Source: an uncultured Pelagibacteraceae bacterium
GTDB lineage: Bacteria; Pseudomonadota; Alphaproteobacteria; Pelagibacterales; Pelagibacteraceae
Reading direction: 5' to 3'
Length of the DNA: 64,000 nucleotides
Assembly (NCBI GenBank): GCA_902576335.1
Contig: CACGVC010000004.1
Span: forward strand, 1 to 64,000
The notes under the pieces were generated by a model. That model did no database searches. It saw only the letters and a list, made by a program, of their open reading frames with translations, and was not told the origin of the DNA. Made by a program: the position numbers and the translations under genes. Of this stretch, positions 9,664-19,226 are shown piece after piece. Position 1 is the first letter of the stretch, and the number at the start of each line of letters is the position of its first letter.

Positions 9664-10596
9664 TTATTTAAATAAATCTGAAACTGAAGTTGAATTAGAA
9701 ATTCTTTTAATCGCCTCACCCATAAGGCCAGAAATTGGTAAAACTTCTATATTTTTTACATTTTTTGTTCTTTCAAAATTGTCAATTGTATCAGTTATTA
9801 CTAAATTTTTAATGACAGAATTTTTAATTTTTTTTACTGCGTCTCCACTCAATACTCCATGCGTAATATAAACAAATACATTCTTAGCACCTCTATTTTT
9901 TAGAGCTTTAGCTGCATTAACTATAGTTCCACCGGAGTCAATTATATCATCAACAAGAATACAAGTTTTACCTTTAACATCACCAATTACATTCATTACT
10001 TGAGACTGCCCTGGTTTAGGTCTCCTCTTATCAACTATAGCAAGTCCAACATTTAAAATTTTTCCGAGAGCCCTAGCTCTTTCTGTACCACCAACATCTG
10101 GTGCAACACAGATTATATTTTTATTTTTAATTTTTTTTTTAACATGTCGCGCAAATATTGGAGTTGCAAAAAGATTATCTACCGGGATATCAAAAAAACC
10201 TTGAATCTGACCAGCATGCAAATCTACTGTAACAATTCTGTCTGCACCAGCATTAGTAATCAAGTTAGAAACAAGTTTCGCAGAAATCGAAGTTCTTGGT
10301 ACAACTTTTCTATCTTGTCTTGCGTAACCAAAGTAAGGAATTACAGCAGTTATATTTTTTGCTGATGATCTTTTTAAAGCATCAATACATAATAATAATT
10401 CCATTAAATTATCATTGGCGGGAGATGATATTGATTGAATTATAAAAATACTATTCCCTCTTATGTTTTCATTTATTTCGATGTAAATTTCACCATCTGC
10501 AAATTTTCTTATACTGGAATTGACAAGTTTAGATTTTAAATATTTAGCGATATTTTTACTTAGGATTTTATTACTATTTCCAGTTAATAATTTCAT
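9664..10596 (-). CDS. prs: Ribose-phosphate pyrophosphokinase
   Basis: Prs makes PRPP from ribose 5-phosphate and ATP for nucleotide, His and Trp synthesis. Motifs are [18 protein letters not shown] near residue 30, [11 protein letters not shown] near residue 93, the metal-binding [20 protein letters not shown] near residue 128, VDKRRPKPG, and the PRPP loop [11 protein letters not shown] near residue 215. The 310-residue length is typical of class I enzymes. It starts 7 bp after pgeF ends and is followed by rplY, so it lies within one minus-strand run. Confidence 0.97.
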   Translation of the reverse strand: MKLLTGNSNKILSKNIAKYLKSKLVNSSIRKFADGEIYIEINENIRGNSIFIIQSISSPANDNLMELLLCIDALKRSSAKNITAVIPYFGYARQDRKVVPRTSISAKLVSNLITNAGADRIVTVDLHAGQIQGFFDIPVDNLFATPIFARHVKKKIKNKNIICVAPDVGGTERARALGKILNVGLAIVDKRRPKPGQSQVMNVIGDVKGKTCILVDDIIDSGGTIVNAAKALKNRGAKNVFVYITHGVLSGDAVKKIKNSVIKNLVITDTIDNFERTKNVKNIEVLPISGLMGEAIKRISNSTSVSDLFK

Positions 10597-10603
10597 GAAA
10601 AAC

Positions 10604-11362
10604 TTAATTAATCATAATTATTGAAATATTTCTACCATAATCATTAAGATTTAATTTTAATGATCTTCTTGCACTAAAAAAATTATTTTTTTTATCGAAT
10701 GTATCAATTTTTATCATATCAATTCTATTGATTCTTTGTGATTTAAGTTGAGTTTTGACATAATTTGGTAAATCAAAATAAATTAACTTATTTTTATTTT
10801 TAAAGAAAATTTTGTTTTTTTTGTGTTTTTTAATAAATTTTTTCTTAAAGTCGACTTTAACTTCGTAGTTTTTTTGAGTAATTGATGGACCAATTGCTCC
10901 AATAATATTTTTTGGATTACAGCCTTTCTTAAGCATAAAATTAATAACTTTTTTGATTATGCCTCTATATGCACCTTTCCAACCAGCATGTATAGCCGCG
11001 ATAATTTTTTTTTTATAGTCGTATAACAATACTGGTACACAATCAGCGGTCAATACGGCTATCGGAAGTTTTTTTTGGTCAGTTATAATTGCATCAGCCT
11101 TAATCCTTTTTTTTAAGTTAGAATCTATATTAAGAAAAACCAACTTATTACTATGCACTTGATGAACTAAATAAATATTTTTTGTTTTTTTTCCTATTTT
11201 ATTTTTGACAATTCTTAAATTTTTTAAAATATTATTTTTGTTATCAAGAGAACCAAGGCCACAATTTAGACTTTTATATATACCTTTTGATTTACCTCCA
11301 TTCTTATTAAAAAAACCGTGACTTATACTTTTATTATTTAATAATTTTCGAGAAGTGATCAG
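10604..11362 (-). CDS. pgeF: Laccase-domain (PgeF/YfiH-family) protein with no canonical start codon
   Basis: PgeF/YfiH proteins are cytoplasmic Cu/Zn enzymes linked to purine nucleoside handling and peptidoglycan editing. The C-terminal part shows [20 protein letters not shown] and [15 protein letters not shown], with the metal-ligand Cys and His. The only ATG/GTG/TTG start in frame, GTG 11158, would lose the conserved N-terminus, yet the frame upstream is open and encodes exactly that: [21 protein letters not shown] and YLVHQVHS. Between the in-frame TAG at about 11374 and this homology only CTG 11362, ATC 11359 and similar rare codons occur. I placed the start at CTG 11362 (252 residues), 1 base after the midA stop. 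Frameshift coupling or a base-call error are alternatives. Confidence 0.8.
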   Translation of the reverse strand: MITSRKLLNNKSISHGFFNKNGGKSKGIYKSLNCGLGSLDNKNNILKNLRIVKNKIGKKTKNIYLVHQVHSNKLVFLNIDSNLKKRIKADAIITDQKKLPIAVLTADCVPVLLYDYKKKIIAAIHAGWKGAYRGIIKKVINFMLKKGCNPKNIIGAIGPSITQKNYEVKVDFKKKFIKKHKKNKIFFKNKNKLIYFDLPNYVKTQLKSQRINRIDMIKIDTFDKKNNFFSARRSLKLNLNDYGRNISIIMIN

Positions 11363-11363
11363 A

Positions 11364-12407
11364 TCAAAATCCTAAACTAAAATTGTTATTTTGATTTTTT
11401 ATTAACATAACTTTAAACAATTTTCCCATTTGTTTTTCATCTGTTAACCTTTTTAATCTGTAATAAATATCTGCTTTTTTTAAAAAATTTTGATTTTTTG
11501 CAATCATCTCAGCTCTTTCATGAATGCCCATTTTTGCAAGAAATTCTTTTTGTGTTGTTAAACTATGCCTTAATCCACCAATTTTTTTGATTATTTTTTG
11601 AAATAATCGGAAATTGATATTATGTGTAATATCGGAACTTCCAATTTTAGCTAAAACATCGGAATATTTGTGTTTATATAATGCTTGTAAAGTATTTTTC
11701 ATTTTATCTTCAGTATATCCATAATCTATGATTAAAATTCCTCCAGATCTCACTTTGATTATCTTTGAAATTTGTTTCAGGTAATTAATACCCAGCTCTG
11801 AATATTCTATAAAATTTTGATTTTTAGATATTTTAAAATTAATCTTTTTTTCGTAATTTTTCATATTAATCTTTTTTTCTGAGAAAAAAGATTCTTCTTT
11901 GTTTAAATTAACAAATTTTTCAAACCATAGATTCCCTTTTTTTCGGAATTGTTTAATTGCAAGTGCATCAAAAAACTCATTTGCAACAAATATACTAGGA
12001 ATTTTTTTAATTTTTTTTAAATCGTTTATCCAATTTATATTTGAATTTAATAATTCTTTTTTTTGTATCTTCTTCAAAGTAGGACTTATTTCATGAATTA
12101 CCAACCTACAGGATTTGAAAAACGACGGGAATCTTTTAAAACTTTCTATGAGAATTTTCATCATTTCAGCGTTTCCTGCACCAATTTCGATTAAGTTAAA
12201 TTCTTTTGGTGACCCTATACTTTTCCAAAAACTTACAACCCAAATAGCAATCATTTCAGAAAATAGTCTTGATACATTAGGAGCTGTAATAAAGTCTCCT
12301 TTTTTGCCAAATGGGTTTTTCTTAATGTAGTACCCAGACTTTTTATTATACAGAGAGATACTGATAAACTTGTCTAAGGGTAGACTAACTATTTTGTTTG
12401 TTTTCAT
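11364..12407 (-). CDS. SAM-dependent methyltransferase, MidA/NDUFAF7 family
   Basis: This family matches human NDUFAF7, which methylates an arginine in complex I subunit NDUFS2; bacterial members sit in lgt operons. Visible features are the N-terminal YNKKSGYYIKKNPFGKKGDF, the SAM-binding IEIGAGNAEMMKIL near residue 85, and VANEFFDALAIKQF near residue 145. ATG 12407 gives 347 residues; a TTG 27 bp upstream is possible but has no family support. The start lies inside the 3' end of lgt (23-bp overlap) and the stop is immediately followed by the pgeF reading frame. The substrate is inferred from the family. Confidence 0.85.
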   Translation of the reverse strand: MKTNKIVSLPLDKFISISLYNKKSGYYIKKNPFGKKGDFITAPNVSRLFSEMIAIWVVSFWKSIGSPKEFNLIEIGAGNAEMMKILIESFKRFPSFFKSCRLVIHEISPTLKKIQKKELLNSNINWINDLKKIKKIPSIFVANEFFDALAIKQFRKKGNLWFEKFVNLNKEESFFSEKKINMKNYEKKINFKISKNQNFIEYSELGINYLKQISKIIKVRSGGILIIDYGYTEDKMKNTLQALYKHKYSDVLAKIGSSDITHNINFRLFQKIIKKIGGLRHSLTTQKEFLAKMGIHERAEMIAKNQNFLKKADIYYRLKRLTDEKQMGKLFKVMLIKNQNNNFSLGF

Positions 12408-13167
12408 ATTTAGAAATTGATAAATAACCTCCAATTATTAAAAAAAAGATACTTATAAGTTGTCCCATAGTCAGATTGAATAATAAATAACCCAATTGAT
12501 CATCAGGAACTCTTAAAAACTCAATTATAAATCTAAAAATTGAGTAAAAAACTAAAAATATACCAGAGATAAACCCAGGTCTTTTGGAGAAACTCTTATT
12601 TCTAAAATAGATTAGAATTAAAAATAGAACTATACCCTCAAAAAATGCTTCATATAACTGGGTGGGATGTCGATACAAATTGTCTATTTGTATGAATTGA
12701 ACTGCCCAAGCAACATTAGTTTCGATACCATAAAGTTCTGAATTTATAAAATTTGCTATTCTACCAAAAAAAATACCTATGGGTGCAACAAGAGATACAA
12801 TATCTAAATAAATAAATGAACTTTGAGAATTTTTTTTTGCAAAAAAATAACTTGCAATGATGATCCCTATAACCCCTCCATGAAATGACATACCACCTTG
12901 CCAAATTTTAAGAATATCTAATAAATTGTTGATATAAAATTCAAAGTTATAAAATATAACATAGCCTAATCTACCACCAATAATTAAACCTAAAATAAGA
13001 TAGGTTAAGTAATCATCAAATTTTTCACTTACTTTTTGTTCAGAAATAAAAAATTTTTTACTTAAAAACCACCCTATTAAAATACCAACAATATAAGCTA
13101 GAGAATACCACCTTATTTCGAGTGAAAAAATTTGAATAGCGACTGGGTCAAAATTATTAATAAACAT
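12385..13167 (-). CDS. lgt: Phosphatidylglycerol-prolipoprotein diacylglyceryl transferase
   Basis: Lgt attaches diacylglycerol to the lipobox cysteine of prolipoproteins at the inner membrane. About seven hydrophobic segments are visible. The Lgt signature is GRIANFINSELYGIETNVAW near residue 136, and other family motifs are WQGGMSFHGGVIG near residue 90 and YRHPTQLYEAFFEG near residue 168. The 260-residue length is normal. It heads the minus-strand run lgt-midA-pgeF-prs-rplY-pth-ychF. The pilus secretin and the small lipoprotein encoded later in the window would be its substrates. Confidence 0.96.
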   Translation of the reverse strand: MFINNFDPVAIQIFSLEIRWYSLAYIVGILIGWFLSKKFFISEQKVSEKFDDYLTYLILGLIIGGRLGYVIFYNFEFYINNLLDILKIWQGGMSFHGGVIGIIIASYFFAKKNSQSSFIYLDIVSLVAPIGIFFGRIANFINSELYGIETNVAWAVQFIQIDNLYRHPTQLYEAFFEGIVLFLILIYFRNKSFSKRPGFISGIFLVFYSIFRFIIEFLRVPDDQLGYLLFNLTMGQLISIFFLIIGGYLSISKYENKQNS

Positions 13168-13216
13168 TTTAAATAATAATTATAATTTAAACTATAATAA
13201 GTTATTATATAAATAT

Positions 13217-13468
13217 ATGAAAAACTCAAAGTTTGTAATCGATAGATTTGCTAAGTTAATTGAGCAAGGCATAGTTTCTTCAAAAGATATTACGTCTGAG
13301 ATATTCTCAATTTTAAAATCTAAAAGAGATGAATTGGTTTTTAAACTTAAATTAACAAGCAAAGATGAGTTTGAAGTTCTTTCTAAAAGAGTAGAAGTTT
13401 TAGAAAAAAAAATTGAAAAAATTAAATTAAAGAAAAATCCTAAATCTAAACGGGCAAAAAAACTTTAA
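13217..13468 (+). CDS. ubiK: BMFP-domain accessory factor, UbiK family
   Basis: This 83-residue helical protein has the BMFP (DUF526) layout: an amphipathic N-terminal helix (FVIDRFAKLIEQG), then RDELVFKLKLTSKDEFEVLSKRV, and a C-terminal coiled coil ending in a lysine-rich tail. UbiK/YqiC proteins bind membranes and help the ubiquinone biosynthesis complex. It is transcribed away from lgt across a 49-bp AT-rich spacer with two TATAAT-like boxes (13181 and 13193). Its 3' end overlaps the convergent kinase gene by 23 bp. Confidence 0.8.
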   Translation: MKNSKFVIDRFAKLIEQGIVSSKDITSEIFSILKSKRDELVFKLKLTSKDEFEVLSKRVEVLEKKIEKIKLKKNPKSKRAKKL

Positions 13469-14765
13469 CGCTTAAACCATTCATCTTAGATTTATCTAAT
13501 TTAATATTACCTCCATGGGATTTTATTATATCTGATGCTATAGATAATCCCAACCCTACACTAGATTTTGAGTCTGCTCTGCCTTTATTAATTTTATAAA
13601 ATGGTTTAAATACATTTTCATACTCAGTTTTTGGAATACCTGGACCATCATCATCAATTTTAATAAAAAGATTATTGTTATTTTTATTTAACTCTATGTT
13701 TACTTTTTTTGCATATTTAATTGCATTATTTAGAAGATTATTTATGCAACGAGTAATTAAATTTTTTCTTCCATTAAAATAAACTCTTGGTGTAAGCTCT
13801 AATGAAATATTATCGTTATCATATTTTTCTATAATTTCATTAATCAGATCTGTTAAATTGAACATTTCATCCTTTTCGGTAAAAGATGAACTAGTAAATT
13901 GAAGATACTCATTTAGCATTTTTTCCATTTCATCAACATCTTCTGTCAATTTTTTTGAGAGTTCTTTGTCTTTTATAAAATTTATTTGCAATTTCATTCT
14001 TGTTAGGGGAGTTCTTAAATCATGACTAATTCCTGATAACATTTCAGATCTTTGATTTAGATGTCTTATTATTCTTTTTCTCATTTTATCGAACTCGTAA
14101 CCCGCACGTCTTATCTCTGAAGCACCTGATGGTTTAAATTCATCAATTTCTTCACCTTTACCAAATTTTTCTGCAGCTCTAGCGAGATTAGTTATGGGCC
14201 TTGTTTGATTTTTTAAAAAAATTAAAGATATTAAAACCATAATCAAAGCTGGAACAGTTATCCAAAGTGCAAATATTCTTGCTGAGGAACTAGTAACTCT
14301 ATCTCTTGGTACAAGAAATTTGATATAACCATTTTCATATTTAATTCTAATGTCGATCAATTCTTTGTAGTTGGTTGTATCAAACCAAAAATTATCTAAC
14401 TTAAATCTTGATTTTAGCTCACGTCTTAAGGTTCGGTCGATTGGACTAAACCATCTATCAATATAATTGAAATCAAACTTTTCATCTTTTACAAATTCAA
14501 AGTTTAAGTCTTGGTAAATAGAAAAAAGATTATTTATTTCATCTTTATCATAACTTTCATCTTTATATAATTCAAGAAGCGTACTCATTTCATTTACTAA
14601 CGCTCTAGTCATACCTTTGGTTGTTTTGATCCATAAGCTGTCGAAAAAAACAACTGTTACAACAAGCTGTAATACCAGAACTGGGACCGCAACAATTAGC
14701 AGTGCTCTATAAAATAAACTTTTTGGGAGAATATTTTTTATAATTTTATTTAATCCATAAAACAT
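13446..14765 (-). CDS. Membrane sensor histidine kinase, EnvZ type
   Basis: The protein has a transmembrane segment (ALLIVAVPVLVLQLVVTVVF), a periplasmic sensor of about 120 residues, a second segment (IFALWITVPALIMVLISLIF), a HAMP linker (RPITNLARAAEKFGKGEEI), the H-box SGISHDLRTPLTRMK, and an HATPase domain with the N box NLLNNAIKYA and the G boxes DDDGPGIP and SVGLGLSIASDI. ATG 14765 is preferred; an upstream start at 14819 lies deep in the response-regulator gene. It overlaps that gene by 20 bp and so is its cognate partner. The stimulus is not evident; EnvZ-like kinases commonly sense osmotic or envelope conditions. Confidence 0.9.
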   Translation of the reverse strand: MFYGLNKIIKNILPKSLFYRALLIVAVPVLVLQLVVTVVFFDSLWIKTTKGMTRALVNEMSTLLELYKDESYDKDEINNLFSIYQDLNFEFVKDEKFDFNYIDRWFSPIDRTLRRELKSRFKLDNFWFDTTNYKELIDIRIKYENGYIKFLVPRDRVTSSSARIFALWITVPALIMVLISLIFLKNQTRPITNLARAAEKFGKGEEIDEFKPSGASEIRRAGYEFDKMRKRIIRHLNQRSEMLSGISHDLRTPLTRMKLQINFIKDKELSKKLTEDVDEMEKMLNEYLQFTSSSFTEKDEMFNLTDLINEIIEKYDNDNISLELTPRVYFNGRKNLITRCINNLLNNAIKYAKKVNIELNKNNNNLFIKIDDDGPGIPKTEYENVFKPFYKINKGRADSKSSVGLGLSIASDIIKSHGGNIKLDKSKMNGLSVKVFLPV

Positions 14766-15423
14766 ATCCAGCTCCTCTAATTGTTTGTAAAAATCTAGGA
14801 TTTTTTGGATCATCCTCAATTTTTTTTCTCAATCTAGTAATAATTACGTCTATAGATCTCTCTTTATCTAAATTAATTAGTGCTCCAATATTTTCTCGAG
14901 AAAAAGTCTTGCCTGGATTATTAATCATTTTCTCTAAAATGGTTTTTTCAGTATTATTAATCTTAAATTCTTTATTATTCTTTAAAATTATAAGTTTATT
15001 CAGATCAATTTTTATTTTATCAAATTCAATTACTCTTTTTTGACTAATTTTTTTTGTTTTATTTAAGATATTCTTGATTCTTAAAATTAATTCTTTAGGC
15101 TCAAAAGGTTTAGCCAAATAATCATCAGCTCCTACTTCTAAACCCTCAATTCTCTCACTTGGTTCACCCTTAGCAGTTAATAAAATTATTGGAGTATCCA
15201 GTCTTTTTTTATTTTCTTGAATAAATTCTAACCCACTCTTACCTGGCATCATTATATCTAATATTATTAAATCAAACTTTATTAATTCTATTTTTTTGTT
15301 AGCATCTTCGGCGTTCTCTGCTGTAGATATTAAAAAATTGTTTTCATTTAGATATTTTTTTACTAAAGATCTTATTCCGTCATCATCATCCACAACCAAT
15401 AAATGAGCAATAAAATTATCCAT
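14746..15423 (-). CDS. Two-component response regulator, OmpR/PetR type
   Basis: The receiver domain starts LLVVDDDDGIRSLV with the acidic pocket, carries the phosphoacceptor Asp in DLIILDIMMPGKSG near residue 55, and ends with the Lys in GADDYLAKPFEP near residue 104. A C-terminal winged helix (NNPGKTFSRENIG... VIITRLRKKIEDDPKNPRFL) binds DNA, ending RGAGYVL as in OmpR. The gene lies between a MarR gene and a histidine kinase with overlaps on both sides. The MarR/OmpR pairing resembles petP-petR, needed for bc1 expression in Rhodobacter capsulatus, and petABC is about 8 kb away. That functional link is inference. Confidence 0.92.
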   Translation of the reverse strand: MDNFIAHLLVVDDDDGIRSLVKKYLNENNFLISTAENAEDANKKIELIKFDLIILDIMMPGKSGLEFIQENKKRLDTPIILLTAKGEPSERIEGLEVGADDYLAKPFEPKELILRIKNILNKTKKISQKRVIEFDKIKIDLNKLIILKNNKEFKINNTEKTILEKMINNPGKTFSRENIGALINLDKERSIDVIITRLRKKIEDDPKNPRFLQTIRGAGYVLWIK

Positions 15424-15853
15424 TAATGATTTTTTTTAATACTTTATCGAAATTAATTACCTCTTCAGAACTTGAGTCTAGTAGTGCATTATAAATTCTT
15501 TTTTTTTGTAACAGAAATATTTCTTCGAAAATTTTTTTACCTTTTTCATTTAAAAAAACATGTTTAATTCTTGTATCTATCTCGTCTTTTTTAAAAACAA
15601 TAATCTCAAGTTTTATCAAATCTTTTAAAACTCTATTTAAACTTTGTTTTGTTACTTTTAATTTTGCGAGCAATTTAGAAATTGAAATACCCTCGTACAT
15701 TGATAGTAAATGTATAACTTTTTGGTGAGCTAAACCAATCGAGTATTTATCTAGAATTTTCTTTGAGTCTGAAAAGGTTTCTCTATAGCCGACAAATATT
15801 TTCTCAATCAAATCTTTCAATTGGTCATCTTTTAGATATAAAAGTTCTTTCAT
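15416..15853 (-). CDS. MarR-family transcriptional regulator (PetP-like)
   Basis: This 145-residue winged-helix protein has the MarR layout: N-terminal dimer helices, a helix-turn-helix in SISKLLAKLKVTKQSLNRVL near residue 57, a beta wing around KDEIDTRIKHVFLNEKGKKI, and C-terminal dimerisation helices. It overlaps the response-regulator gene by 8 bp, so three regulatory genes form one operon. By position it resembles PetP beside PetR in alphaproteobacteria. It is divergent from ilvE, with 66 bp between starts. The ligand is unknown. Confidence 0.85.
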   Translation of the reverse strand: MKELLYLKDDQLKDLIEKIFVGYRETFSDSKKILDKYSIGLAHQKVIHLLSMYEGISISKLLAKLKVTKQSLNRVLKDLIKLEIIVFKKDEIDTRIKHVFLNEKGKKIFEEIFLLQKKRIYNALLDSSSEEVINFDKVLKKIING

Positions 15854-15868
15854 TATAGGTAAGTTATA

Positions 15869-15897
15869 TTGACATATTATAGATACAAAGATATTTT
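15869..15897 (+). promoter_or_regulatory. Sigma-70-like promoter candidate for ilvE
   Basis: A perfect -35 hexamer TTGACA (15869-15874) is followed after exactly 17 bases by TATTTT (15892-15897), a reasonable -10. It lies 23 bp before the ilvE ATG at 15920, in the divergent spacer shared with the MarR gene. In such AT-rich DNA the -10 match is weak evidence; the -35 match is the stronger half. Confidence 0.5.
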
Positions 15898-15919
15898 TTA
15901 AAAAATAAATATTTCATAC

Positions 15920-16801
15920 ATGATACCTTACGATAAAAGATCAGGAAAAATATGGTACAATGGTGATTTAGTCGATTGGTCAGAGGTTAAATTACACGTT
16001 TTAAGCCATGGTTTACATTATGCGAGTTGTGTTTTCGAGGGAGAGCGAGTTTATGATGGTTCTATCTTTAAACTAGAGGAACACACCTCAAGATTATTTT
16101 ATTCAGCAAAAAGAATGGGATTCGAAATTCCATTTACAGAAGCGGAAATTAATTCAGCTAGTAAAAAAATAATTGCAACCCAAAAAGTTGAAAATGGATA
16201 TGTTAGACCAGTCGCTTGGCGAGGAAGTGAGATGATGGCTATATCTGCTCAGCATACAAAAATTCATGTAGCGATAGCAACGTGGGAGTGGGGATCTTAT
16301 TTCGATCCAAAGCTTAAAGTGGAGGGTATTAAATTGAATATATCTAAGTGGCGAAGACCTGCACCAGATACTATCCCTTGGGACACAAAAGCTTCAGGAC
16401 TTTATATGATATGTACTCTTTCAAAGCACGAAGCTGAAAAACAAGGATATACAGATTCGTTGATGTTAGATTATGAGGGAAACGTTGCTGAGGCCACAGG
16501 TGCAAATATTTTTTTTAAAGATAAAAAAGGAGAATTGCATACACCAATACCAGACTCTTTTTTAGATGGTATTACAAGAAGAACTGTTATTGAAATTGCA
16601 AAATCTAAGAATATTAAAGTTCACGAAAGAAAAATAAATCCAAGTGAACTTCCAAATTTTGTTGGATGTTTCTTAACTGGTACTGCTGCTGAGGTAACAC
16701 CAGTATCTTGCATTGCTGAAAATCAGTACAAAGTTTGTGATATGATAATTAATCTTAACGAAAGCTATCAAACTTTAGTAAAAAAGAAAAAAGCAGCTTA
16801 A
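15920..16801 (+). CDS. ilvE: Branched-chain amino acid aminotransferase
   Basis: This fold-type IV PLP aminotransferase does the last step of Val, Leu and Ile synthesis and the first of their breakdown. Motifs include HYASCVFEGERVYDG near residue 35, the PLP-lysine region PWDTKASGLYMICTLSKHEA near residue 155, and MLDYEGNVAEATGANIFF near residue 180. C-terminal LTGTAAEVTPVSCI is the family end motif. The 293-residue length matches the group I family. It is a single plus-strand gene flanked by minus-strand genes and overlaps the convergent pgsA by 4 bp. Confidence 0.93.
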   Translation: MIPYDKRSGKIWYNGDLVDWSEVKLHVLSHGLHYASCVFEGERVYDGSIFKLEEHTSRLFYSAKRMGFEIPFTEAEINSASKKIIATQKVENGYVRPVAWRGSEMMAISAQHTKIHVAIATWEWGSYFDPKLKVEGIKLNISKWRRPAPDTIPWDTKASGLYMICTLSKHEAEKQGYTDSLMLDYEGNVAEATGANIFFKDKKGELHTPIPDSFLDGITRRTVIEIAKSKNIKVHERKINPSELPNFVGCFLTGTAAEVTPVSCIAENQYKVCDMIINLNESYQTLVKKKKAA

Positions 16802-17382
16802 TCCTTATTATCTTCTGAAATAGCGTGATCAATTCCTTTTCGCATATATTCATATCCGGTAAAAAGTGTTAATGCTGCAGAGAGCCAAAGCAAAACAATT
16901 CCTATTGTTTGAGCGTTATAATCCTGAAAATTTATAATTTTATTTCCAGTATCTCCTGACAGTAAAAGAGCAATCGAAACCATCTGTAAAACAGTTTTTA
17001 ATTTAGCTAGATTTGAAACAGGAAGTTTAATTTTACCTTTAGCTAAAAATTCTCTTAGACCAGAAACTAATATTTCACGTGTAAGTATTATTATAGCAGC
17101 AATTACTTCATAATTTCGAATAGTACCGTCCATTACTAAGAGAATGAGAGCTGCAGCAACAATTATTTTATCTGCAATTGGATCTAGTAACTCACCTAGC
17201 TTAGATTCTTCTCCGAGTAATCTAGCTAACATACCGTCTAAAAAATCGGTAAATGATGCGACTAAAAAAAGAATTAATGCAGTAAAGTCTCCATAAAAAC
17301 CTGGGAGGTAAAATGCTAAAACAAAAAATGGAACAATCAAAATTCTTCCAATGGTCAATATATTAGGTATTTTCTTAAGCAT
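16798..17382 (-). CDS. pgsA: CDP-diacylglycerol-glycerol-3-phosphate 3-phosphatidyltransferase
   Basis: PgsA makes phosphatidylglycerol phosphate in the inner membrane, the first committed step to phosphatidylglycerol, which is itself the lipid donor of Lgt. The CDP-alcohol phosphatidyltransferase signature is complete in FTDFLDGMLARLLGEES KLGELLDPIADK (residues 45-74, with the DG, AR, G, D, D pattern). The protein begins KIPNILTIGRIL, as usual for PgsA, and has several hydrophobic helices over 194 residues. It lies 8 bp downstream of uvrC, an association seen in many proteobacteria. Confidence 0.95.
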   Translation of the reverse strand: MLKKIPNILTIGRILIVPFFVLAFYLPGFYGDFTALILFLVASFTDFLDGMLARLLGEESKLGELLDPIADKIIVAAALILLVMDGTIRNYEVIAAIIILTREILVSGLREFLAKGKIKLPVSNLAKLKTVLQMVSIALLLSGDTGNKIINFQDYNAQTIGIVLLWLSAALTLFTGYEYMRKGIDHAISEDNKD

Positions 17383-17390
17383 TTTTATTT

Positions 17391-19226
17391 TTATTCATGA
17401 AAAAAGTTATATATCTTTTTAGCAACTTTTTCTTCTACACCATCAACAGATTTAATTTCATCAAGACTTGCAGATTCAACTGCTCTCGCAGAACCAAAAT
17501 GATTAAGCAATGCTCTTTTTCTTATCATTCCAATACCATCTATTTGATCCAAAAGCGACTTACTTAAACCCTTTTTTCGTTTAGATCTATGGGCGCTTAT
17601 TGCAAATCTGTGAGATTCATCTCTGATTCTTTGGAGAAAAAAAAGGGTAGGATCATTTTTTGCAAATTTATATTCTTTACCATTATGAAAAAATGTCTCG
17701 TTCCCACTATTTCTAAATTTGCCTTTAGCTATGGCAATAATGGGGATATCATGGAGTCCTAACTCATTTAAACTTTCTCTTGCAATTGAATATTGGCCTT
17801 TTCCGCCATCTATTAAAACTAAGTCAGGAAAAGTAAGGTAATTATCTTTTTCTTGAATAGCTCTTTTAAACCTTCTTGTTAAAACTTCTTTCATCATTCC
17901 GTAGTCATCTTGCTCATTTTTTTTTATTTTTATATTAAATTTTCTATATCTTTTTTTGACAAACCCCTCATCACCATAAGCTATTAAAGCACCTACACTA
18001 TTTGTTCCTTGAATATGACTATTATCGTAAACCTCTATGAGATTGATATTTGTTTCTAAATTAAATTTATTAGCTACCGAATCGAATAATTCTCTATTAT
18101 TTTGGCTTTCATACAGTTTTCTATTAAGACTATCTTTTGCATTTTTAATAGCTTGGTTAATTACTTTTAATTTTGCTCCTTTTTTTGCTACAGAAATAAC
18201 TATCTGTTTATTTTCTTTTTGAGATAAAGTTTTTTCAATTAAAGTTTTTTCTTTTATTTCCTCAGATAAAATTATTGAAGAAGGAACGCTTTTATTTTCA
18301 TAAAATTGAGAAATGAAAGAATTTAAAATGTTACTTAATTTTTCATCAGGATCATGTTTTGGAAAAAAAGATTGATTCCCCCAATTTTGTTTTGACCTGT
18401 AAAAGAATACTTGTATGCAAGTTTTACCAGACTCTTTATAACCAGCAATTACATCTGCCTCTACAAGATTAGCTTCATTTATTCTCTGAGATGATTGAAT
18501 TATATTTAAAGACTTTATTCTATCTCTAAGTATTACTGCTTTTTCAAAGTCTAAATCCTCACTAGCCTTCTCCATTTGATCTGATAAATTTTTTTGAATT
18601 CTTCTCGACTTACCAGAAACAAACTCAATCGCGTCCTTTACTGTTTGTTGATAATCTTCTTTTTTTATATAATCAACACATGGAGCAGAACATCTTTTAA
18701 TTTGATATAAAATACAAGGTCTCTCTCTATTTTTGAAAACAGTATCATCACAAACTCTTAAATGAAAAATTTTTTGTATCATTTTAATGGTCCAATTTGC
18801 AGAACCGGCGGAGGCAAAAGGGCCAAAATAAAATCCCTCTTTAGTTTTCTTTCCTCTATGTCTTTTAATTTGAGGCCATTTATCTTTATTGCCAATAAAT
18901 ATGAATGGAAAAGACTTATCATCTCTTAAAAGTATGTTGAATTTAGGTTTATATTTTTTAATTAAATTTGCCTCTAAAAGTAGAGCTTCACTTTCATTAG
19001 ATGTTGTTGTGACCTCAAGTTTCCTTGTTTGGGACAACATTCTTTCTGTTCGAATAATATGATTTTTTTCGGAGATATAACTTTTTAATCTATTGGGTAA
19101 ATTTTTAGCTTTTCCAACATAAAGAATTTCCTCTTTTTCATTCAACATTCGGTAAACGCCAGGTAGTTTTGGAATTAATGAAAGTTCTTTTTTAATAACT
19201 TCTTTTCCAATTTCAGAGCTTATCAT
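17391..19226 (-). CDS. uvrC: UvrABC excinuclease subunit C
   Basis: UvrC makes both incisions in nucleotide excision repair. The GIY-YIG endonuclease domain is at residues 15-100 ([20 protein letters not shown]). A UVR motif that contacts Uvr[21 protein letters not shown], is near residue 200, then the RNase H-like 5' nuclease region ([28 protein letters not shown]), and C-terminal helix-hairpin-helix motifs ([20 protein letters not shown]). ATG 19226 gives 611 residues and overlaps folB by 14 bp; a start at 19256 would add ten unsupported residues. uvrB lies 2 kb upstream on the same strand. Confidence 0.96.
   Translation of the reverse strand: MISSEIGKEVIKKELSLIPKLPGVYRMLNEKEEILYVGKAKNLPNRLKSYISEKNHIIRTERMLSQTRKLEVTTTSNESEALLLEANLIKKYKPKFNILLRDDKSFPFIFIGNKDKWPQIKRHRGKKTKEGFYFGPFASAGSANWTIKMIQKIFHLRVCDDTVFKNRERPCILYQIKRCSAPCVDYIKKEDYQQTVKDAIEFVSGKSRRIQKNLSDQMEKASEDLDFEKAVILRDRIKSLNIIQSSQRINEANLVEADVIAGYKESGKTCIQVFFYRSKQNWGNQSFFPKHDPDEKLSNILNSFISQFYENKSVPSSIILSEEIKEKTLIEKTLSQKENKQIVISVAKKGAKLKVINQAIKNAKDSLNRKLYESQNNRELFDSVANKFNLETNINLIEVYDNSHIQGTNSVGALIAYGDEGFVKKRYRKFNIKIKKNEQDDYGMMKEVLTRRFKRAIQEKDNYLTFPDLVLIDGGKGQYSIARESLNELGLHDIPIIAIAKGKFRNSGNETFFHNGKEYKFAKNDPTLFFLQRIRDESHRFAISAHRSKRKKGLSKSLLDQIDGIGMIRKRALLNHFGSARAVESASLDEIKSVDGVEEKVAKKIYNFFHE

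Noticed and set aside
10604..11362. pgeF as a truncated pseudogene starting at GTG 11158
   Set aside because: The upstream frame is open and encodes the conserved family N-terminus, so the coding region is intact; only the start codon is in doubt.
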